From assembly GCF_025567415.1 (NCBI RefSeq), contig NZ_JAOQJV010000027.1, forward strand, positions 1-18,385: 18,385 nt of DNA, read 5' to 3'. Below the pieces are notes generated by a model. The model saw only the letters and a program-made list of their open reading frames with translations. It was not told where the DNA came from and made no database searches. The position numbers were made by a program, and so were the translations under genes. Below, piece by piece: positions 14,377 through 18,385 of the stretch (positions are counted from its first letter, which is position 1; each line of letters starts with the position of its first letter). Source of the stretch: Claveliimonas ammoniilytica. GTDB taxonomy: Bacteria > Bacillota > Clostridia > Lachnospirales > Lachnospiraceae.

Positions 14377-14796
14377 CTATTTGTAAATCAATCTGCAGAT
14401 CATCTGATATCGTCCCAGGTCTACATCCGGTGCAAACAAATAGCCGGACTGCAGCACTTCTACCTTTATGGCATCGTGCCCGTCCAGCTCTGGGAGAATA
14501 TCTTCTAAGTTGTTCTGTTCCGCCCACTCTTCAAACGACTGGTAAAAACCACTCTTGGCAATCGCCGTTCTTGCGTCACCATCATAAGCCTCCTTACTGG
14601 TCAGAGCGAACTGAAACTGCTTCAGGCAAGTCCCATCTGTATATCTTCTGTAAATGGGATCTGCTCCGATCGGATCAATGGAATACTCCATTCTATCACC
14701 GAGATAATCAATATTAATCTTTCGATCATCGATATACGGACAAGTAGCAATGTACTCTCGGATACTGTCAATGATCGGTCTCTTAACTTCAGGCAA
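14377..14796 (-). CDS. Tail terminator / minor capsid-type completion protein
   Basis: The 139-residue gene begins with TTG at 14796; no ATG fits, and AGAGGGGG lies about nine bases upstream. The frame overlaps the previous gene by 8 bases. The sequence (PEVKRPIIDSIREYIATCPY, then a beta-rich part, KSGFYQSFEEWAEQNN and a Gly/Asp loop) matches small proteins of Clostridia phages annotated as minor capsid, or wrongly as chloramphenicol resistance protein. They sit just before the tail tube gene, where the tail terminator is expected. The function is inferred from position and size. Confidence 0.72.
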   Translation of the reverse strand: MPEVKRPIIDSIREYIATCPYIDDRKINIDYLGDRMEYSIDPIGADPIYRRYTDGTCLKQFQFALTSKEAYDGDARTAIAKSGFYQSFEEWAEQNNLEDILPELDGHDAIKVEVLQSGYLFAPDVDLGRYQMICRLIYK

Positions 14797-15166
14797 GCTT
14801 CTCAGCCCCCTCTCTGATTACGTCTTTCTTGCTTGCTTTCATAGTCTCAAACCACCTTGCTCGTGATTTGTGCTCATAATACTGCCGGCGGGCATAAGGC
14901 GTCAGGTACTCAATATATCCGGATCCAATCACTGTACCAAGCGTTGCTGATTTGATCATCATGCCGGTTCTCCTTGGTGTGAGTGGGTTCATATATCTGA
15001 GACACTCTGAGTCCACGAACATCTGCGCCTTGGAAAAGGACTCTGCCTTCTGGCTCGCAAATGCCGGATTCCACTCTAATTTAGCTGTCACAATACCTCC
15101 GTCAGTTTGCACAGTTGTGATACTACCTCTGGGAGTCGTGATACTAAATTGCTTCTTCTGTGCCAT
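14789..15166 (-). CDS. Minor capsid protein (HK97 gp10 / Minor_capsid_2-like)
   Basis: The ATG at 15166 is chosen because GGAGGGG lies six bases upstream, and the previous stop (15168-15170) is one base before it. The 125-residue product has an N-terminal beta part (FSITTPRGSITTVQTDGG), a helix with FVDSECLRYMNPLTPRRTGM, and a basic YARRQYYEHKSRARWFETMK segment. These are hallmarks of the gp10-like head-tail joining or minor capsid proteins. It should act at the head-tail joint. Confidence 0.8.
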   Translation of the reverse strand: MAQKKQFSITTPRGSITTVQTDGGIVTAKLEWNPAFASQKAESFSKAQMFVDSECLRYMNPLTPRRTGMMIKSATLGTVIGSGYIEYLTPYARRQYYEHKSRARWFETMKASKKDVIREGAEKLA

Positions 15167-15167
15167 C

Positions 15168-15575
15168 TTACGCCCCTCCAATCCTCCAATGCGGAAGTCC
15201 ACCGAACCGGTTATCGGACCAGGACAGCACTTTGCAATGACGCCGACTCATCTTCTGCAGATCTGCCGGCTTCTCAATGTTTTTACTACATTCACCCAGG
15301 ACAATGTGATCATCATTCTGGATTGTCCAATATCCAGCCGGATTTTCAAGCTCTGCGTACTCTTCTGGCGGAAGATACTGATCCGCATTCTCCACATCAG
15401 CAGGAATACGGATCTTGTACACTTCTGCGCTGTTCAGTCCGGAATCACCTGCAGATACTTTATGGTCCACATACACATGCACGCCCCGGATCACCGTTCG
15501 ATTCCAGGTGTCAAAGGTGGTTTTACTGCCGGCTTTCCGGTTATAGATTGTAATCGTTGCATTTATCAACATCAT
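15168..15575 (-). CDS. Phage head-closure-region protein (DUF6751-like)
   Basis: The 135-residue product reads MMLINATITIYNRKAGSKTT, then RGVHVYVDHKVSAGDSGLNS and an IRIPADV strand. It looks like the DUF6751-type proteins in the head-completion block of Clostridia siphophages. By position it is the head-closure or stopper protein, or a minor capsid component. It overlaps the upstream gene by 35 bases and ends one base before the next ATG, so the block is tightly coupled. The ribosome binding site (GGTGGA) is weak. Confidence 0.65.
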   Translation of the reverse strand: MMLINATITIYNRKAGSKTTFDTWNRTVIRGVHVYVDHKVSAGDSGLNSAEVYKIRIPADVENADQYLPPEEYAELENPAGYWTIQNDDHIVLGECSKNIEKPADLQKMSRRHCKVLSWSDNRFGGLPHWRIGGA

Positions 15576-15906
15576 CGTCCACCGCCAAACTCATGAGTCC
15601 AGTATTGACCAGATACATCTCTGCGATTCCGTACAACATTGAATCCAATGACTTGTTCATATCATAAGATACGGAATACCCGTCATTATTCTCCGATGTC
15701 TTTCCATCTCTCTGATCGTACTTAAATGCGCATTCGCACATCTCACACAGAGCAAGCTTCGCTGGATCAGTCCACTCCCCCTGCATGCGATCAAATGTGT
15801 ATCTGTTCAATCTGGCACCCATTTTCAATTCCAATGTCTTCCAGCGGTTCATCGGAATCATTGAACCGCCATAGACATCTTGATAATAATCATAGGTTAC
15901 ATTCAC
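15541..15906 (-). CDS. Head-tail connector protein (gp6-like)
   Basis: The 121-residue product follows the major capsid gene and starts at GTG (15906) with AAGGAG eight bases upstream. The protein is helical (VTYDYYQDVYGGSMIPMNRW, later KLALCEMCECAFKYDQ and a YGIAEMYLVNTGLM helix), the form of the small connector or adaptor proteins that ring the portal. The C-terminal end is very acidic (DDDVDKCNDYNL). The function comes from position and form. Confidence 0.7.
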   Translation of the reverse strand: MNVTYDYYQDVYGGSMIPMNRWKTLELKMGARLNRYTFDRMQGEWTDPAKLALCEMCECAFKYDQRDGKTSENNDGYSVSYDMNKSLDSMLYGIAEMYLVNTGLMSLAVDDDVDKCNDYNL

Positions 15907-15917
15907 GCAATCACTCC

Positions 15918-16781
15918 TTATGCGGCAGTCTTAACTGTGTGTACGTAAATACCAGCCTTCTTATTGTCTTTGCACTCAGCAATACCGACCGTACGATAGC
16001 CAAATTTCCATGCATCCGCAGTCTGATTCTGATCCGGAGAAATAATCTTGGATACAGTGTGCTTCTGAAACTGGATTGCGGAATTCTTATCCACGATCAA
16101 GAAGTTCATGTTTAATGCTCCTGATGCTTTGGTAAATCCGCCCTTCTGTTTTGCAGTCAGAGTAATTTTATTATAAAATCTTCCCTGTGGCACTTTCACG
16201 ATACCTGCAAAACCTTCCATCGCTTTCTTAGAAGCGGTTGTGTCCAGATCATCAATCATTCCTGCGAGAGTAGGGTTAATGAACAGATAGCATGTTGCAA
16301 GGTTCGCCTCTGAATTTTCGATCTCGCCTCTCGCCGCACGAATTGCTGCAAGTGCTGCTTTTCCATCTGCAAGATCACTCTGTACTGTAGTTACTTCGGG
16401 AATCTGAGCATAAGCTGAAAATCTATACGCATCAATTTCCGGAACAACCTTGGTTCTCAAAAATTCTCCTGCAAGACGTCCAAATGCAATACCTGCAGAC
16501 TCAATGTTATCCATTGCATCCACAGTAAACATACGGCCTCTGTCGTAAGCGCATTTTTTTGTCTCGTAATCCAAAGTTACATCTCCCGCTTCATAGCCTG
16601 TCCCTTTGGCATAATCTGCCAAGCCATCCATATCCATCTTTGGAATCAGGATCTCGTTTGCATTTGCTCCCTCTCTGACCAACTCATTTGGTCCATCGAG
16701 AACGGATGTCAGGGATGACAATTTATACACCTCATCCAGAAGTGTAGAGTACTGTTTTCTTAATGCAATTGTATTTGCCAT
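15918..16781 (-). CDS. Major capsid protein (HK97-fold type)
   Basis: The 287-residue product begins MANTIALRKQYSTLLDEVYK and continues with a typical capsid E-loop and P-domain pattern (YAKGTGYEAGDVTLDYETKK, later RTKVVPEIDAYRFSAYA and an NPTLAGMIDDLD helix). It ends with a HTVKTAA tail. It follows the GP20-type scaffold gene, as usual for phages in which a separate scaffold shapes the procapsid. AGAGGTAG precedes the ATG by about nine bases. No prohead protease is seen in the window. Confidence 0.9.
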   Translation of the reverse strand: MANTIALRKQYSTLLDEVYKLSSLTSVLDGPNELVREGANANEILIPKMDMDGLADYAKGTGYEAGDVTLDYETKKCAYDRGRMFTVDAMDNIESAGIAFGRLAGEFLRTKVVPEIDAYRFSAYAQIPEVTTVQSDLADGKAALAAIRAARGEIENSEANLATCYLFINPTLAGMIDDLDTTASKKAMEGFAGIVKVPQGRFYNKITLTAKQKGGFTKASGALNMNFLIVDKNSAIQFQKHTVSKIISPDQNQTADAWKFGYRTVGIAECKDNKKAGIYVHTVKTAA

Positions 16782-16798
16782 TCTTTTCTACCTCTTTC

Positions 16799-17365
16799 CT
16801 ATTTCTTTTCCGGCAGTCCCATAGCAGCACGAAGAGCCGTCACATCATCTCCGCCGATATCAGCTCCACCATTACCGCCTGTACCACCTACTGGGTTGTT
16901 GATTGGTTCATTCACTCCGAACAGATATCCGTCAGACTTCTTCACATTTTCCAGTGCAGTCTTGATATCATCGGACTGATTTTTAGATTTTTTAAGAGCG
17001 TCGATATCCAGCATTGCGATAACAGCCTTTTCATTTCTTCCACCTGCAGTCTTGACTGCTTCTTTGATGGAATCCATAAACATACGGTCTGCTTCCTTCG
17101 CTGCATACTCATCATCTTTCGCTTTCAGATCTCCCTGAAGCTTTGTGATCTGCCCCTGCAGATCGTTCACATCCACGCCTTCAAACTCTTTCAGCTTGGC
17201 ATTCACATCATCCAGGGAGCTCTTATAGTTATCTCTCTGAGATACGGCATTATCATACTCGCTCTTGGTACGATAGTTCTCTTTCCAAGTCTTATCAAAC
17301 GCTGCTTTCTTATCTGCTGGGACCTCCAGTTCATACTCTTTCAAAATCTCATGAATATTTTTCAT
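16799..17365 (-). CDS. Phage scaffolding protein (minor structural protein GP20 family)
   Basis: The 188-residue product starts MKNIHEILKEYELEVPADKK and has a long charged coiled coil (about 40-100, YKSSLDDVNAKLKEFEGVDV and onward). An RNEKAVIAMLDIDALKK segment and a Gly-rich linker follow, then a short end (DDVTALRAAMGLPEKK) that should bind the capsid protein. This is the GP20 scaffold layout. AGGAGG lies about nine bases before the ATG. The next gene is the major capsid protein, 17 bases on. Confidence 0.92.
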   Translation of the reverse strand: MKNIHEILKEYELEVPADKKAAFDKTWKENYRTKSEYDNAVSQRDNYKSSLDDVNAKLKEFEGVDVNDLQGQITKLQGDLKAKDDEYAAKEADRMFMDSIKEAVKTAGGRNEKAVIAMLDIDALKKSKNQSDDIKTALENVKKSDGYLFGVNEPINNPVGGTGGNGGADIGGDDVTALRAAMGLPEKK

Positions 17366-17492
17366 AGTTACATTCCTCCTGAAATATTTTATTGACCGCT
17401 CTTTCAGCGGTATGGGATATAGCCGGGTAGACCTCCGGCTGGGTAGCTGTCCAGTTTATAGCCTTATGGCAGGGCATAAAAATAAGACGCAT
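17349..17492 (-). CDS. Possible 47-residue overlapping small gene before the scaffold
   Basis: In the gap between lipoprotein and scaffold an ATG at 17492 (GAGG nine bases upstream) opens a 47-codon frame that runs through the scaffold ribosome binding site and ends 17 bases inside the scaffold gene. It reads MRLIFMPCHKAINWTATQPE, then VYPAISHTAERAVNK, which is protein-like but unknown to me. The same DNA also contains strong hairpins, so it may instead be a structured leader. Which is true cannot be decided from one sequence. Confidence 0.3.
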   Translation of the reverse strand: MRLIFMPCHKAINWTATQPEVYPAISHTAERAVNKIFQEECNYEKYS

Positions 17493-17500
17493 AACCCTGC
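17393..17500 (-). other. Structured leader upstream of the scaffold gene
   Basis: Three stems can be seen: ACCGCT/AGCGGT (17394-17409), AGCCGG/CCGGCT (17420-17441) and GCAGGG/CCCTGC (17469-17500, with a large AT-rich loop). None is followed by a clear T-run on the minus strand. They lie between the lipoprotein and scaffold genes and may act in RNA processing or in setting the high expression of scaffold and capsid. Confidence 0.4.
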
Positions 17501-17530
17501 GCCTCAATGGGAGATAAACGGATCACCGCC

Positions 17531-17806
17531 TTACTCTTTTGACTCCACTATAGTTACAGTTCCTTCAAAAACTCCAAAATCTGTCTGCTGTTGAAACAAA
17601 TGCGTTTCAGCCACATCCTCATCGGTCATAGGTCGAGTAAGATACCACAGGGAGTTATCTTTCCATGTAACTTCTTCTAGCTTCTGATTTGGCTCTAGGT
17701 TCACTGTCATCTCTCCACCGTAATCCTTTGTTACAGCCTGGCATCCTGTCAAGCACACTACCGCCATACAAATAGCAGTCAATGCTATTGCCACTCTCTT
17801 CTTCAC
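17531..17806 (-). CDS. Prophage lipoprotein
   Basis: The GTG at 17806 is preferred: AGGAGG lies eight bases upstream, and the other in-frame GTG (17815) is part of that site. The 91-residue product has a basic start (KKR), a hydrophobic core and a lipobox LTGC with the lipidated Cys at 22. It then has a small soluble domain (YGGEMTVNLEPNQKLEEVTW, NSLWYLTRPMTDEDVA, ending in a FGVFEGTVTIVE strand). Similar small lipoproteins occur in Clostridia phages. It lies just after a terminator, away from the head gene block, as expected for an accessory (moron) gene. Some prophage lipoproteins block infection by related phages; that role is an inference here. Confidence 0.75.
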   Translation of the reverse strand: MKKRVAIALTAICMAVVCLTGCQAVTKDYGGEMTVNLEPNQKLEEVTWKDNSLWYLTRPMTDEDVAETHLFQQQTDFGVFEGTVTIVESKE

Positions 17807-17834
17807 TTTTCTCACCTCCTCGCTCTAAAAATGG

Positions 17835-17870
17835 GTACAAAAATACCACCGGTCATTTACGACTGGTGGC
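17835..17870 (-). terminator. Terminator between the small Cys-rich gene and the lipoprotein gene
   Basis: On the minus strand GCCACCAGTC pairs with GACCGGTGGT (one mismatch) around a 6-base loop, directly followed by ATTTTTGT. It starts two bases after the stop of the upstream gene and ends 28 bases before the lipoprotein start. I see no clear promoter after it. Confidence 0.75.
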
Positions 17871-17872
17871 AT

Positions 17873-18076
17873 TTAACACTCTTCACTATATTTGCACTTT
17901 TCGCATTTCATTCTTGCCTTATCAATATCTTCTACCTGCGACAATTCTTTTACAGAGGATACCTTGAAAAATCTATGTAAACACATCATAGAATCATAGC
18001 ATAAATCAGAATTTATAATCCTGTCGTACACTGGACAATAATGATCTGCTTCATAATCCACCCTACTATTTGACAT
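17873..18076 (-). CDS. Small cysteine-rich, probably zinc-binding protein
   Basis: The 67-residue product has a GGAGGTG ribosome binding site about ten bases before its ATG and overlaps the previous gene by 11 bases. Cysteines lie at 14, 26, 32, 58, 61 and 67, arranged as DHYCPVYDR, SDLCYDSMMCLHRFF and ARMKCEKCKYSEEC, with a helical spacer between. The paired CEKC motif and the CPVY start suggest metal binding. I do not know a function. It is followed at once by a strong terminator, so it ends a transcription unit. Confidence 0.65.
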   Translation of the reverse strand: MSNSRVDYEADHYCPVYDRIINSDLCYDSMMCLHRFFKVSSVKELSQVEDIDKARMKCEKCKYSEEC

Positions 18077-18251
18077 ATTTTTTCACCACCTCCAATATTC
18101 TTTCTGTGTTCTCATCAAAATCCGTATTCTTCCATGTAGTCTTATAAATCCATGCATCTCCAGACTTCGTAATAACACATACTCCATTTTTTCCATAAAA
18201 CGCTTGTCTTTGACCGCCCCACTGACTTATCATAATATCTGCTTGTTTCAT
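18066..18251 (-). CDS. Small phage protein, possibly the cut C-terminal part of a larger one
   Basis: From the ATG at 18251 the product has 61 residues (MKQADIMISQWGGQRQAFYG, then GVCVITKSGDAWIYKTTW and a final ILEVVKKYVK helix). The only ribosome binding site is a GAGG 11 bases away, which is weak. The frame is open for 21 more codons upstream (VNFYDTTSERNITDDEVRSY) with no start codon before the stop at 18315-18317. This upstream part reads like the same protein, so the gene may be the 3' remnant of a larger one, such as the C-terminal domain of a head protein, cut by the plus-strand gene at 18374. The function is unknown. Confidence 0.5.
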   Translation of the reverse strand: MKQADIMISQWGGQRQAFYGKNGVCVITKSGDAWIYKTTWKNTDFDENTERILEVVKKYVK

Positions 18252-18306
18252 ATAACTTCTGACCTCATCATCCGTTATATTTCTTTCTGATGTTGTATCA
18301 TAAAAG

Positions 18307-18362
18307 TTGACACCCTATTCTCAAGGATTTTGATATATAATTATAATCAATACGAGAACAGG
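18307..18362 (+). promoter_or_regulatory. Promoter and inverted-repeat operator of the right-edge gene
   Basis: A perfect TTGACA (18307-18312) is followed by an AT-rich block with TGATATATAAT (18331-18341) and a second TATAAT (18342-18347). Spacing from TTGACA to an extended -10 TATATA (18334-18339) is 21 bases, longer than usual, so the true -35 is uncertain. CCTATTCTC (18314-18322) and GAGAACAGG (18354-18362) form an inverted repeat with 8 of 9 matches around the -10 region, a fitting operator for an autoregulated gene. Confidence 0.5.
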
Positions 18363-18373
18363 AGAAATAACCT

Positions 18374-18385
18374 ATGGCACAGAAT
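18374..18385 (+). CDS. Start of a plus-strand gene cut by the window edge
   Basis: ATG GCA CAG AAT (Met-Ala-Gln-Asn) follows an AGGAGAAA ribosome binding site at 8-nt spacing and the promoter/operator just described. Only four codons are visible, so the product cannot be named. Its orientation opposes the late operon, which suggests an independently controlled accessory gene. An antitoxin or small DNA-binding regulator would fit the operator, but this is a guess. Confidence 0.55.

Larger units (their letters stand above)
4702..18385. mobile_element. Siphovirus-type prophage, late gene half
   Basis: An unbroken block of minus-strand phage genes runs from head assembly (right) to tail, fibre and lysis (left) in standard siphophage order. 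It includes scaffold, capsid, connector, tail tube, Gp15, tape measure, distal tail protein, fibre, holin and amidase. The genes overlap or abut, often as ATGA, and most structural reading frames are intact. The element extends past the right edge: portal, terminase, replication, repressor and integrase genes are not seen. The left boundary is the disrupted substrate-binding-protein gene. Confidence 0.93.

Noticed and set aside
17412..17594. Plus-strand 60-codon frame across the lipoprotein/scaffold gap
   Set aside because: It has no ribosome binding site and covers the 3' end of the lipoprotein gene on the wrong strand. The hairpins or the minus-strand frame explain the gap better.
4672..18385. 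A second copy of the attachment core in the window
   Set aside because: I saw no repeat of the 4672-4704 sequence further right; the other prophage end must be outside the window.
1..18385. CRISPR arrays, tRNA or rRNA genes, insertion sequences, reverse-transcriptase diversity elements
   Set aside because: No regularly spaced repeats, no cloverleaf-type sequence, no transposase and no reverse transcriptase were seen on either strand.

Overview
The window looks like the chromosome of a gut-type Lachnospiraceae (Dorea/Blautia/Coprococcus-like Clostridia). This rests on moderate GC, strong AGGAGG ribosome binding sites, a Clostridia-type glycogen branching enzyme, a DUF1836 protein, a YerC/YecD-type TrpR-like regulator, and a prophage whose gene set (Gp15, GP20 scaffold, ReqiPepy6 gp37-like, r1t-type holin, amidase) is typical of siphophages of that group. 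The genus is inferred from protein style, not proven.

Host part (1 to about 4700). The left edge has a leftward promoter with a dyad leader running off the window, then two large hairpins. Next come glgB (minus, with its own terminator), divergent DUF1836 (plus), the YerC/YecD-like regulator (minus) and a 72-residue protein of unknown role (plus). Last is the 3' part of an ABC-transporter substrate-binding protein gene (minus) that has lost its signal peptide and N-terminus. The break in that gene lies at the end of the prophage, so the prophage appears to have integrated inside it.

Prophage part (about 4702 to the right edge and beyond). One long minus-strand late operon is read right to left: small accessory genes, a lipoprotein, scaffold, major capsid, head-tail connector and completion proteins, tail terminator, tail tube, tail assembly chaperones (including Gp15), a 50-residue zinc-ribbon protein, tape measure, distal tail protein, gp37-like tail protein and tail fibre. 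These are followed by small tail-tip proteins and the lysis cassette (XhlA-like membrane protein, holin, amidase). Portal, terminase, integrase and repressor are not in the window and should lie further right. At the right edge a plus-strand gene with its own promoter and inverted-repeat operator begins, opposite to the late operon.

Main finding. The tail-fibre gene ends in what looks like a DNA inversion switch. A 13-bp inverted repeat (6985-6997 and 7740-7752) encloses two convergent coding tails whose stop codons overlap at 7439-7442. One tail is in use on the minus strand. The other lies silent on the plus strand, has no start of its own, and is in exactly the right frame to replace the first after inversion. 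This predicts two alternative receptor-binding C-termini (host-range phase variation), with the recombinase encoded elsewhere.
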